Below, piece after piece: positions 29,873-37,669 of a DNA stretch of 44,307 nucleotides; positions within the stretch are counted from its first letter, which is position 1; every line of letters begins with the position of its first letter. Source of the DNA: a virus. The notes beneath the pieces were generated by a model. The model had not been told where the DNA came from, ran no database searches, and saw nothing but the letters and a program-made list of their open reading frames with translations. The stretch spans positions 1 through 44,307 of the IMG/VR virus record IMGVR_UViG_3300031825_000022; one strand, given 5' to 3'. Both the position numbers and the translations under genes were made by a program.

Positions 29873-31978
29873 ATGCCCATCTCCGATGCTGACTGGGACC
29901 GCCAGATCCACGCAGAGTCGCGCGGCAACCAAGCCGCCGTCTCTCCCGTAGGTGCCACCGGCGTGGCCCAAGTCATGAAGGACACCGGCCCAGAAGCCGC
30001 AGCCCTTGCTGGCCTGCCGTGGGACGAGAAACTGTGGAAGACCGATGCTGCCTACAACTCGGCCATCGGGCGCGCCTACATGGACAAGCAACTCGAAGAC
30101 TTCGGCAGCTACGACAAGGCCCTAGCCGCCTACAACTGGGGGCCTGCCCGTCTGCGCCGGGCCATCCAAGCCAAGGGCGACGACTGGAAGTCCCTCCTCC
30201 CTACCGAAACCCGCAACTATATCGCCGGCCTCGCAGGTGGCGGCACCTCTTCGCAGGGGCCTGACATGAAAGATCCCGACATCGCTATGCTGATGGGCTA
30301 CCGCACCGACCGTGCTCAGTCCCCCTATCCGCGTGCAAACGAGCAACTTGGTCTCGACCAGCTACGGGAGATGATCGGCGGCGGCAAGTCCAAGCCTGCA
30401 CAAAGTGGCTCAGGTGCCACGCCGGCCCCCACAGAAGCTGCCGCATCTCCCACCCCTACAGAAGAAGCCGCCACAGAACGGCCCCGCAACCTCGCTCAGA
30501 AGGCCGGCAGGCTCGCTTTGGACGTTGGAGGTGGCATGGGTGGGGGTGCCCTCGGATTTTTGCTTGGTGGGCCGTTTGGTGCCGTTGCCGGGGCTGGCTT
30601 GGGCTCTGCTGGCGGCTCCCTGCTCTCCGAAACCTTCGACCCCTCTGAAAACCCAGCCGGCGAGGCGGTCATGAGTGGCGTAATGGGCGCAGCCGGCCAA
30701 GGTCTCGCCTCCGGTCTCGGCCACCTCCTACCCACCTCGATCCGTCCGGGCGGCAAGGAACTGCTCTCCGTACTCGGCAAGCGCCTCCCGGTCCCCGGCC
30801 AATACTTCGACTCCAAGGCCATGGAAGTGCTGCACAACGTGGGCATGTCCTCCTTCGTCGGCGCCGACGCTCTGGAGAAGGCCACGCAAGCGGCCCTGAC
30901 TGGCGCCCGTCAAGGTGCCCTCGACTACCAAGCCCAAGTCGCTGCCAATCTCGCTCGTGGCGCCGATGAACTCGGCCAAGTCGCACAGGCCGCAGCCAAG
31001 CTCAACGCCTCCGCAAACATCGCCCAAGTCAAAGCCGCCGCAGACGCCCTCGCCAAGAACACCCCTGCCGACTCCGGCGTGCGCCGTATCGCGGAGATCT
31101 TGCGCCAAACGGAAGGCAACGCGCTGCCCTTCTCCTATGACGCCACCTCCGCAGTGGCCAATGCAGTGCGCAACGCCACTCCCGGCCTGACCCCTGTCAC
31201 TCCCAAAGCCGCCGTGGGCCTCAAGGAACTGCGCACCCAACTGCTCGACATCGCACGCAACACTACCGACACCGCCGAACGCACCGCAGCCTCCAAACTC
31301 GCCAAGATGATGGACGACGCTGCCGAAACCTCCCTCAAGAACGCCGACCCGCGCCTCGCCGATCAGTGGCGGCAAGCCTCTGCCTTCTACAAAGAGGGTA
31401 TCCAAGGCGAAGAAATCGGCAAGATGCTCTCCCAAGCCACAGTCTCGGGCGAGAAGAACGCCATCTCCGGCAAGATGCTCACCAACGCCCTCAAGGACCA
31501 CCGCCTTGACAAGATGGCCACCCAACTCTCCCCCGCCCAACTGGAGAACCTCGACAAGTTTGCCAAGGCCCTGACAGCCGCAGAAGGCGGCGGCAGCAAA
31601 GCTTTCACCCTCGTCTCCAACGGCCTGCAAGTCAACGCCGTCATCCGTACCGCCATGGCAGCCGGCGGCGCTGCTGGCATCGGGGGAGCCGTCGCCGGAG
31701 GAGGTGCCCCCGCTCTTGCCGGAGCCGCCCTCGTCCTCCTTGGTCCCGCAGCCATCGCCAAGGCCCTCGCTTCCCCTACCGTGATGCGCCTCATGATCGC
31801 CGCCTCTCGCATGCCCGCTGGCTCCAAACAGGCCGGCATCCTTGGCACTCAACTCGTCTCCCAAATGTTCCGCGAGGGCATCCTTACCGCCGACGATGTT
31901 ACTGCCGGCCAGTCTCCAGCAGCAGGAAGCCCCACTGCCGATAGTCCTCAGCCCACGTCCGGTACGCCTCCTCAATAG
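29873..31978 (+). CDS. Ejection protein with N-terminal lytic transglycosylase (T7 gp16-like, 701 aa)
   Basis: Residues about 5-120 form an SLT-type lytic transglycosylase: IHAESRGNQAAVSPVGATGV (catalytic E15), then AAYNWGPARL. This would cut peptidoglycan at the infection site. Further in are two glycine/alanine-rich hydrophobic stretches (GALGFLLGGPFGAVAGAGLG near 225 and GGAAGIGGAVAGGGAPALAG near 610). T7 gp16 (1,318 aa) also has an N-terminal transglycosylase, but this protein is only about half as long. It is the last gene of the rightward unit; its end overlaps a leftward gene by 80 nt. Confidence 0.8.
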   Translation: MPISDADWDRQIHAESRGNQAAVSPVGATGVAQVMKDTGPEAAALAGLPWDEKLWKTDAAYNSAIGRAYMDKQLEDFGSYDKALAAYNWGPARLRRAIQAKGDDWKSLLPTETRNYIAGLAGGGTSSQGPDMKDPDIAMLMGYRTDRAQSPYPRANEQLGLDQLREMIGGGKSKPAQSGSGATPAPTEAAASPTPTEEAATERPRNLAQKAGRLALDVGGGMGGGALGFLLGGPFGAVAGAGLGSAGGSLLSETFDPSENPAGEAVMSGVMGAAGQGLASGLGHLLPTSIRPGGKELLSVLGKRLPVPGQYFDSKAMEVLHNVGMSSFVGADALEKATQAALTGARQGALDYQAQVAANLARGADELGQVAQAAAKLNASANIAQVKAAADALAKNTPADSGVRRIAEILRQTEGNALPFSYDATSAVANAVRNATPGLTPVTPKAAVGLKELRTQLLDIARNTTDTAERTAASKLAKMMDDAAETSLKNADPRLADQWRQASAFYKEGIQGEEIGKMLSQATVSGEKNAISGKMLTNALKDHRLDKMATQLSPAQLENLDKFAKALTAAEGGGSKAFTLVSNGLQVNAVIRTAMAAGGAAGIGGAVAGGGAPALAGAALVLLGPAAIAKALASPTVMRLMIAASRMPAGSKQAGILGTQLVSQMFREGILTADDVTAGQSPAAGSPTADSPQPTSGTPPQ

Positions 31979-32099
31979 TCTCTCCAAAGCCCCAACACCC
32001 AAATCCATAACAGCCCCAGATCGCGGGGCTGTCTTTCTTCAGGTGCAGCAGCTTCAGTCTCGGCGTCCTCTTCCTGTTCGGCCTGTACAAGTCCGTCAT
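31899..32099 (-). CDS. Small conserved-type phage protein (66 aa), convergent with the ejection gene
   Basis: Two ATGs (32102, 32099) follow GGAGAC; the second has better spacing. The sequence, with IWGCYGFGCWGFGETIEEAY and RTWAEDYRQWG, resembles small phage proteins of the type xxGYGxTxxxAYxxW, whose role is unknown. The last 80 nt are antisense to the end of the 701-aa ejection gene, and a rightward terminator at 32011-32040 lies inside it. It is the last gene of the leftward unit. Confidence 0.6.
   Translation of the reverse strand: MTDLYRPNRKRTPRLKLLHLKKDSPAIWGCYGFGCWGFGETIEEAYRTWAEDYRQWGFLLLETGRQ
32011..32040 (+). terminator. Rho-independent terminator of the rightward unit
   Basis: CAGCCCC (32011-32017) pairs with GGGGCTG (32025-32031), followed by the T-rich TCTTTCTTC. 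It stands 33 nt after the stop of the last virion gene, inside a leftward coding region. Confidence 0.75.
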
Positions 32100-32203
32100 C
32101 ATCTGTCTCCATTCAAATCCAGCACCATCCAGCACCATCAGAGCCGAAGCCCTCGCGCGGGCTGACCGTTAAGCGAAGGCGGCGAGGAGGCAGGGGCACC
32201 AAG

Positions 32204-32238
32204 TCAAGGGCGCCGAAGGCGAGCGCAGCGTCCCTTGA
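32204..32238. promoter_or_regulatory. Stem-loop closed by TCAAGGG/CCCTTGA (copy 2)
   Basis: TCAAGGG (32204-32210) pairs exactly with CCCTTGA (32232-32238). The loop carries GCCGAAGGCGAGCGCAGCG, almost the same as the loop of the stem at 11671-11711. No T-tract follows. Confidence 0.6.
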
Positions 32239-32357
32239 TCTTGGGGAAGCCTCCGAAGCAAGCTGTAGCGGGCGGTCTAGCCCAAGAGGGCGGAGGTGAC
32301 GCTACGAGGGCCTAGTGCGCGGACCCGCTACGGCAGCTTGCGTCGGGGCCTGCCCCC

Positions 32358-32411
32358 AATCAAGGCAACCGCTTCGCGGCTCCGGTCGCTGCGCTCCCTA
32401 CGGCCTTGACT
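32358..32411. promoter_or_regulatory. Stem-loop closed by TCAAGG/CCTTGA (copy 3)
   Basis: TCAAGG at 32360-32365 pairs with CCTTGA at 32404-32409. Its minus-strand loop contains GGGAGCGCAGCGACC, sharing GAGCGCAGCG with the other two copies, plus a second GC-rich inner pairing. It is a third, more divergent member of the same stem-loop family. Confidence 0.5.
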
Positions 32412-32506
32412 GTGGTCCCGCCGGCCCCTTGCAACCTCGCCTTGCGGTCACGCCACAACGGCCCTCTCCGCTTGGGCCAGCGAGCCCGGAAAGAGCGAGC
32501 CCAGCA

Positions 32507-33013
32507 TCAGGCAGCTTTCCGGTCTTTCCAGCCAGCCCGCTTGAATTCATCGGCCACACCCTGCACAACCGGAAGCGTGCGCACGGCTTTGCCTTCATCT
32601 TCGGGCATGTAGGCGATGAACTCAGGGAGCGCTTCCCGAAGCTGCTCCAGCGTGGAGCAGCCATAGGCGACTGCGCGCAAACGCGAGCGCAAGTTCGAGT
32701 CACGGTTTGCTTGGGCATCGGCAGCCTTGTCGAGTTCACGCAGCTTAGCCAGCAGCTTGGGATGCTCGTTGACGATGAAGCCGTCAGTGTTATCCATAGG
32801 GCATGACGCACTGCGGCCTTCGAAATACACGGCCCGCGTGTAAACGAAGCCCTTCAGCTTGGTATCGTTCCACAGGGCCGCTACAGCAGGGGGCAGAGCC
32901 TTCACCGCTTCGTCAAAGATGAGTTTGCGGATCTTCTCGCCGTGGTCTGTGGAGGGGAGGCCGCGCATCACATCGTTGATGAAGCAGTCTCGCAAGAAAT
33001 TGGTCAGTCTCAT
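32507..33013 (-). CDS. Possible Nmad5-type nucleotide-modification-associated protein (168 aa)
   Basis: The ATG at 33013 follows GAGGAAG. The opening MRLTNFLRDCFINDVMRGLP and the following basic helices (KIRKLIFDEAVKALPPAVAA) fit what I remember of the Nmad5 family, predicted by comparative genomics to be linked to DNA base modification in phages. The biochemical function is unproven and the assignment is from memory of the N-terminal pattern. The start overlaps the preceding gene (ATGA), so both are coupled to the DUF3987-like gene. Confidence 0.5.
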   Translation of the reverse strand: MRLTNFLRDCFINDVMRGLPSTDHGEKIRKLIFDEAVKALPPAVAALWNDTKLKGFVYTRAVYFEGRSASCPMDNTDGFIVNEHPKLLAKLRELDKAADAQANRDSNLRSRLRAVAYGCSTLEQLREALPEFIAYMPEDEGKAVRTLPVVQGVADEFKRAGWKDRKAA

Positions 33014-33192
33014 TTTACTTCCTCACATTGAAATTTTCTGCGTGCGCAGTAAGCGCGGGCTTCTGGCAAGGTCTTGCCGATCATCCATTTGATGATAGGG
33101 GCAGCATATATAATCCTGCTGCCCTCTTCACTCAGGATAAACCCTGCGCAGTAGTAGGGCGCTCTGACGCGCCACAATGCTCCGCCCCTCAT
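33010..33192 (-). CDS. Hypothetical protein (60 aa)
   Basis: The ATG at 33192 follows AGAGG and overlaps the stop of the DUF3987-like gene; its own stop overlaps the next start. Such double overlap points to a true gene. The product is basic with a hydrophobic middle (GSRIIYAAPIIKWMIGKTLP) and Cys residues (YYCAGF, AYCARRKFQCEE). Function unknown. Confidence 0.6.
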   Translation of the reverse strand: MRGGALWRVRAPYYCAGFILSEEGSRIIYAAPIIKWMIGKTLPEARAYCARRKFQCEEVK

Positions 33193-34397
33193 GTTTGCAC
33201 CTCTAGGTATGGGTCATTCAGGTTGCCGCCTTGGGCTTCGCGGATCTTGCCGCCCGCCAAGGCACTCCGTACCGCTAACTCGAACTCGTCAATGGATAGT
33301 CTCCTCATGAAGTAGTCGCCATAGAGCCGGCTCTTACGGATCGGGCCAGCCTTCAGCGCGTTAATCAGTTCTTGGGTGGCCACAGTGCTCGGGCTCTGGC
33401 CCACCATCCCGAAAATCTCGCGCGTATCGTTTTGCAGATCTCGCAGCCTGCGATCCGCCTCCTCCAAATGAGAGACGTCGATAGACGGGAAGTCTCCACG
33501 CGAAGCTGAAATGACCATGGCGAGCTTGTGAAGGTGAGTCTGTTGGCGGGCCGCAACCCCAGCCTCACGCTTACCGCCCAGCCGCAATTGGTCCTCCATA
33601 TATTTTTCATACCACTGTGTCCCCCATGCATACGCCTCTGGTGTCATCTGGTATTCGCCAGCGTACTCGGCCATGACCTGCAACCCTTCCACCAACTCTT
33701 TCTCTTTGGCTTTGTGGGCAGCCTTGTCGTAGCTGTGCATCTGGCTAGGATACGCAATGAAGGCGCGAGGCCGATCCGCATAAACGTAGATCGGGCGGCT
33801 CCCAAAGCCACTCCCGATCAGCGCATCACTGAAGTTGTCGCTGACCCAACCCGGCGTCGTACAGGCGAGGATATTGATCCACGGGTTCTCCACATCGTCG
33901 CAGCCGCTGGTCTTCGTTTCCTTGCGGAACGTTTCCAGCTTGCCGTCCCACATGTCGGTAAGGTTGTCCACCAAGTCCTGATCCTTGGGCTTGAAGAACG
34001 TTCCAAACTCCGACAGTGCGAACGTGCAGCTTGAATGCCGAAACTCTTCGCCATCGGCCAGAGCACTCTGGGTGCAGTCGGCCATGTGCGTAACCAGTTG
34101 CTGCCACGTCACGCTCTGCGGGCCGAAATCCACACCCTCGACCTTCTTCAGCAGCTTCATACCTACACCGATGCTCGTGCTCTTCTTGACGACGCCGGGC
34201 GGCCCCACGATCAATAGGTAGAAGTTGGGGGTCCACTGAAAATGGACCTGATCTATCCACACCTTGCGTTGGAGCGCCCCGGCAATCGTCGCCACCCCGA
34301 CCCAGTACATGACTTTCTCTGGGGCTTCACCGTTCTTGGAGAACTCCACGAAGTCCGCCAGCCAGTCGGGCTTGGCGCCCTCTTGTTGCTGTCCCAT
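33189..34397 (-). CDS. DUF3987-like P-loop ATPase, replication helicase/primase candidate (402 aa)
   Basis: LLIVGPPGVVKKST at residues 61-74 is a Walker A, and SCTFALSEFGTFF and NPWINILACTTPGWV correspond to the Walker B / sensor region of DUF3987-type ATPases found with phage replication genes. These are thought to be superfamily helicase- or primase-associated ATPases. The start has GAGAGG upstream, 9 nt after the polymerase stop. In an otherwise helicase-free genome this is the best candidate for the replicative helicase; no separate primase domain is visible. Confidence 0.65.
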   Translation of the reverse strand: MGQQQEGAKPDWLADFVEFSKNGEAPEKVMYWVGVATIAGALQRKVWIDQVHFQWTPNFYLLIVGPPGVVKKSTSIGVGMKLLKKVEGVDFGPQSVTWQQLVTHMADCTQSALADGEEFRHSSCTFALSEFGTFFKPKDQDLVDNLTDMWDGKLETFRKETKTSGCDDVENPWINILACTTPGWVSDNFSDALIGSGFGSRPIYVYADRPRAFIAYPSQMHSYDKAAHKAKEKELVEGLQVMAEYAGEYQMTPEAYAWGTQWYEKYMEDQLRLGGKREAGVAARQQTHLHKLAMVISASRGDFPSIDVSHLEEADRRLRDLQNDTREIFGMVGQSPSTVATQELINALKAGPIRKSRLYGDYFMRRLSIDEFELAVRSALAGGKIREAQGGNLNDPYLEVQT

Positions 34398-34406
34398 AAA
34401 TGCCTC

Positions 34407-36800
34407 TCATTGTGGCCATTCGCATTTTTCAACTTCGCCCCATGAGGTATTTGAGAGTGATAGTTCGAGCGGTATGTAGAGGGGGTCCGCGTATGGTACT
34501 GCAATCTGGCTTGCCTTTCGAAGCCTCTTCAACGTCTCATCAAGATCCCCATTCAGAAGGATCTGGCCATTCAGCGAGTCGTGAACCTGCATCTGGATCT
34601 GGCACAGGCGCTCTCCCAACTCATCTTCGATGGCCATATGCTGCAAGGAGATCAGGATGGATACTGTTGACTGAGGCACCCATGCAAGAGCCTCAGGTAG
34701 GAGGCCATCCACCCGGTCGAAATAAATCCTACGGTACCCAAACCTGTTGGTGACGGTACGAGTACCCAGTACCTGCGCCTCCGTTCTCTGGTGCCATTTC
34801 TTAATACCGGGGTGCATCTCGAACCAACGCGCTTGAGACTTCTCGGCTTCGTGGACAGTACACCCAAGCGCAATCGCGCAAGTGCGACCCTTGCCGCCGT
34901 AGTTCGTAAGGTGGCAAAACTTCTTGGCAAACTGTCTCTGTTCATAGCTGGGGTCCTCCCTTAAGCGGAAAATGCCCTTGGCATTCTCGGTGTGGATGTC
35001 GGCGTGCGCCTTCAGCATGTCCTTCAACTCTTCGTCTTCGGCTTCCCACGCCACCACTTGAAGATCCGCTCTTTCCAAGTCCGTGTTGAAGTAGATGTAG
35101 CCGGGGTCTGGCACGATGCAGTTCCGCAGGTTTGGCAGCTTCCTCCCACTGCCTGTGCTGCCAGTGGTGATGTTCTGAAGAGGGCCACCCCGATGAAACG
35201 CATTCTTGCCGCTGGTGAGCCGGAAAGTTTCGGCGCCGGTCGGGCTCCAACTTGCCCGGAACCTTGAGTCGGGGTCAAGTTCTGCCTCCAGAAAGTTGGC
35301 CCTTAGCTTGTCAAGGCTGCGGCACTCCAGAATGGCTTGGGCCAAGTCCGCGATCTTGCCGGGGTGTTTGGCAATGACTTTCTTGAGCGCTTCGTCATCT
35401 GTTGTAGGGGCGAAGCTGCCCCTTTTCTTGATGGCCTTCACGCCCAGTTGCTTGTAGAACAGGTCAGCCACCTGCGTGGGGCTGTTGAACAGGTGCGTCA
35501 GCGTGGGAGCCTTCTTGGTCCCCGCCACCTTGGTAACGGGTTTGCCAATAACCTCCTCCATCATTTTCTCGCGCTCATCAATGGCCGTCTTGACCTCGGA
35601 GACCATGGCGTCCGTGCGCTCAAAGTCTCGGTTCACGCCCCGCCTCATCATCCGATAGACGTACTGGCCGTAGCGCATGCGTTCTTCGAACTGCTTGTTT
35701 AAACGGGCTTGCGCCAGCTTCTCCCGCTGGCGTTGGGCGATCTCGAACGTGTGAACCACGTCGCGGCAGTTGTAACGGAAGAACGATTGGAAGTCAGCGA
35801 TCTTGCCCCAGTCCTTGGCGTCCATTTTCCAATACTGGTGCCATTCCGAATACATGCTTGACAGGAAGCCCAGATCCCGCTCCACGCCCGGAAACAGGAC
35901 GCTTTGGGCGATGTAGGTGTCGAAGTCCGGCATCTTGGTCCAGCCAAAGTCCGCCTCAAAATATTGGGCGTCGTAGTTCCAGTTCTGGCCGATCCACGTC
36001 ACGTCCGCGTTGCTGCAGACCTCACTAAGTTTGTCGATGATGTCTCGTTGGTCCTGCGGCTCCCAATAAACGCCCCCTTCGTTTCGAAAGGGAATGCATA
36101 GCGCATGCCGGGCGGATTTGGCGAGGCCCAGACAGATGATGTGCCCGTCAGCAGTCTCGATATCGCCAGAGAGATCGCCCTTGGCCGATTCCAGAAAGGA
36201 CATAACCTCATCGAAGGAGGGAGCGGTGTTGAACTCGAAAACGGGATCAACGAATCCTTCCCGCAGTCGCTTGGCCACCCTCTGCTTGAGGTCGTGAATG
36301 ACGTAGGGTCGAGTGGCCCAGTTCCTGAGAATGCTTGCCGGGTGAAGCGTGGGGACGAAGCGATGCCCGCTCCCCAATACGATCTCGCTGCCTCGCCAGT
36401 TGGTAATACCCCACTTGCCGTGGAGCGCCCAAAGTGCTGTGTTGCCAAATCCAACAATGATCTCAGGGTTGACACGCTTGATCTCCTCATCCAGTTCCTC
36501 GATGCCTTCGATGACGCGTGGGTCGGCGTAGCGCCCTCCATACTCGATGAAACCCTTCTTCAGGTCGGTCTTCTTGTCGGTGCACCATGCGCCCATCTCG
36601 TTGAAAGGCGGCCTGTACTTGCATACGTTGGTGATGTAGCACTCATCGCGGCGCAGCCCCGCTTCATGCAGCAGGCCAGTCAGGATGACGCCGCTGTCTC
36701 CCACGAATGGCCGGCCCTGAATCTCCTCGTCAGCGCCCGGCGCCTCCCCCACGATCATGATGCGTGCATTGTCCGGGCCGTGTCCATTAACCTTCAGCAT
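34407..36800 (-). CDS. Uracil-DNA glycosylase / 3'-5' exonuclease / family A DNA polymerase fusion (797 aa)
   Basis: Three domains follow each other. Residues 1-185 are a UDG-superfamily domain: IMIVGEAPGADE (14-25), GRPFVGDSG, and TLHPASIL (151-158). Residues about 195-375 form a DnaQ-like proofreading exonuclease: SGDIET (D213, E215), NWNYDAQ (N275, D277) and YNCRD (Y343, D347). The rest is a family A polymerase: motif A YFNTDLERADLQ (D574), motif B RQFAKKFCHLTNYGG (622-636) and motif C QVHDS (738-742; the usual HDE is HDS). The ATG at 36800 has GGAG 7 nt upstream; another in-frame ATG lies 12 nt earlier. This is the replicative polymerase. Confidence 0.9.
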   Translation of the reverse strand: MLKVNGHGPDNARIMIVGEAPGADEEIQGRPFVGDSGVILTGLLHEAGLRRDECYITNVCKYRPPFNEMGAWCTDKKTDLKKGFIEYGGRYADPRVIEGIEELDEEIKRVNPEIIVGFGNTALWALHGKWGITNWRGSEIVLGSGHRFVPTLHPASILRNWATRPYVIHDLKQRVAKRLREGFVDPVFEFNTAPSFDEVMSFLESAKGDLSGDIETADGHIICLGLAKSARHALCIPFRNEGGVYWEPQDQRDIIDKLSEVCSNADVTWIGQNWNYDAQYFEADFGWTKMPDFDTYIAQSVLFPGVERDLGFLSSMYSEWHQYWKMDAKDWGKIADFQSFFRYNCRDVVHTFEIAQRQREKLAQARLNKQFEERMRYGQYVYRMMRRGVNRDFERTDAMVSEVKTAIDEREKMMEEVIGKPVTKVAGTKKAPTLTHLFNSPTQVADLFYKQLGVKAIKKRGSFAPTTDDEALKKVIAKHPGKIADLAQAILECRSLDKLRANFLEAELDPDSRFRASWSPTGAETFRLTSGKNAFHRGGPLQNITTGSTGSGRKLPNLRNCIVPDPGYIYFNTDLERADLQVVAWEAEDEELKDMLKAHADIHTENAKGIFRLREDPSYEQRQFAKKFCHLTNYGGKGRTCAIALGCTVHEAEKSQARWFEMHPGIKKWHQRTEAQVLGTRTVTNRFGYRRIYFDRVDGLLPEALAWVPQSTVSILISLQHMAIEDELGERLCQIQMQVHDSLNGQILLNGDLDETLKRLRKASQIAVPYADPLYIPLELSLSNTSWGEVEKCEWPQ

Positions 36801-36981
36801 GGCTGGCTCCATGATGCTTCATGCAGTTTGTGTCTACGCAGACGCCCGCATGGTTCACTATGGTCTTCCCGCAGCCTTCGCACAGAGCATATATGTGGTG
36901 GCTCGGTTCGCACAGGTTGGCCAGATCGCCAAAGTCCTCGTTGAACAGTTCCTCGCTGCACTGCTTGCAGAAGTCCGCCAT
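36787..36981 (-). CDS. Zinc-binding protein (64 aa) overlapping the polymerase start
   Basis: The ATG at 36981 follows CTGGAGA. Its Cys/His pattern is dense: FCKQC (5-8), LCEPSHH, LCEGCGKT (about 34-37) and CVDTNCMKHH, so two zinc sites are likely. The last 14 nt overlap the polymerase start in another frame, suggesting coupled translation. It follows a leftward terminator, so its mRNA depends on read-through or on an unseen promoter. Confidence 0.65.
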   Translation of the reverse strand: MADFCKQCSEELFNEDFGDLANLCEPSHHIYALCEGCGKTIVNHAGVCVDTNCMKHHGASHAEG

Positions 36982-36995
36982 TTCAATCTCCAGAG

Positions 36996-37025
36996 AAAAA
37001 TAGAGCGGAGGTCATGGCTCCGCTC
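36996..37025 (-). terminator. Leftward rho-independent terminator upstream of the zinc protein/polymerase genes
   Basis: On the minus strand GAGCGGAG (37025-37018) pairs exactly with CTCCGCTC (37010-37003) with a 7-nt loop, followed by TATTTTTC. It stands in the middle of the replication operon, directly before the zinc-protein gene, and so probably reduces expression of the polymerase genes. Confidence 0.8.
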
Positions 37026-37051
37026 GTTTAGACACACACTGCCGGAAGTGG

Positions 37052-37459
37052 TCAGGCTTCGCCGTTCTTGCTCATGCAGTGGGCGTACACCGCTTTGGCT
37101 ACGTCAAGGCCCGGCACGTTGGGGACTTGGAAGGAGAACTCGAATGCCTTCATCACGTAATCGAAGTCCTCGCGGTCCTTGATATAGGAGTCAGGCTGGC
37201 CGACCACCTTCGTGAATTGAGGTTCGAGTTGTGCTTGCAGGTCTGACCATTTGGCTCCGCTGTCGCGGATCTCGGAGATGGTCATCACGTCTTCAGCGAG
37301 CGCCACGCACTTGCCTTGATTGCCGCGAATGGTCATTGCGTTGGCGCTAGTACAGTAGGCGAGCCCGCCGCCAAGGATGATGAGGGCCGCTGCTGCTACG
37401 ATGTACTTGAAGTAGTTATCGTTCCAGTGGGCTTTGAGAAGGGCGAGAAGTTTTTCCAC
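37052..37459 (-). CDS. Membrane-anchored protein with extracytoplasmic domain (135 aa), GTG start
   Basis: GGAG precedes a GTG at 37459. Residues about 17-38 (YFKYIVAAAALIILGGGLAY) form a membrane helix after a positive N-terminus, then comes a 95-residue polar domain. The two Cys (one near residue 50, one at the end) might pair in the periplasm. Its stop is 27 nt before the terminator. Unknown function. Confidence 0.6.
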   Translation of the reverse strand: MEKLLALLKAHWNDNYFKYIVAAAALIILGGGLAYCTSANAMTIRGNQGKCVALAEDVMTISEIRDSGAKWSDLQAQLEPQFTKVVGQPDSYIKDREDFDYVMKAFEFSFQVPNVPGLDVAKAVYAHCMSKNGEA

Positions 37460-37462
37460 GGT

Positions 37463-37645
37463 TCACTCCGATGGGGTTTTGACAGCCGCAGCTTTCTTGG
37501 CCGCAGCGGTTTGCTTGGCCGTTTCGCTACGGCGCTTGTTTGCTGCCTTCTTCTTGAGTTTCGGGGCCAGCTTGTTGGTGAAGTACCAGAGGCCACCCGC
37601 GCCAGAAGCGGCACCAGCAACCACGAGAAGCGTTTCAACGACCAT
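37463..37645 (-). CDS. Small membrane protein with Lys/Ala-rich tail (60 aa)
   Basis: The ATG at 37645 follows GGAGA. VVETLLVVAGAASGAGGLWY is a hydrophobic segment, followed by a strongly basic tail (KLAPKLKKKAANKRRSETAK). It is three nt ahead of the membrane-anchored 135-aa gene, so the two may act together. Unknown function. Confidence 0.6.
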   Translation of the reverse strand: MVVETLLVVAGAASGAGGLWYFTNKLAPKLKKKAANKRRSETAKQTAAAKKAAAVKTPSE

Positions 37646-37669
37646 GATATCTCCAGAGTGAGAAAGGGT

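Larger units (their letters stand above)
32103..32506. other. Non-coding, hairpin-rich convergence region
   Basis: About 400 nt without a supported gene between the convergent units. It contains two TCAAGG-closed stem-loops (32204-32238 and 32358-32411), an imperfect inverted repeat GCAAGCTGTAGCGGGC (about 32256-32271) with CCCGCTACGGCAGCTTGC (about 32325-32342), and repeated motifs such as GGGCGG and CCTTGC. The composition is GC-rich and unlike the coding sequence around it. It could be a bidirectional terminator, a packaging or replication site, or an RNA locus. Confidence 0.55.

Noticed and set aside
30728-32008. Long minus-strand open frame (426 codons) opposite the 701-aa ejection gene
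   Set aside because: Glycine-rich antisense of an alanine-rich coding gene, without start signal or protein-like motifs.
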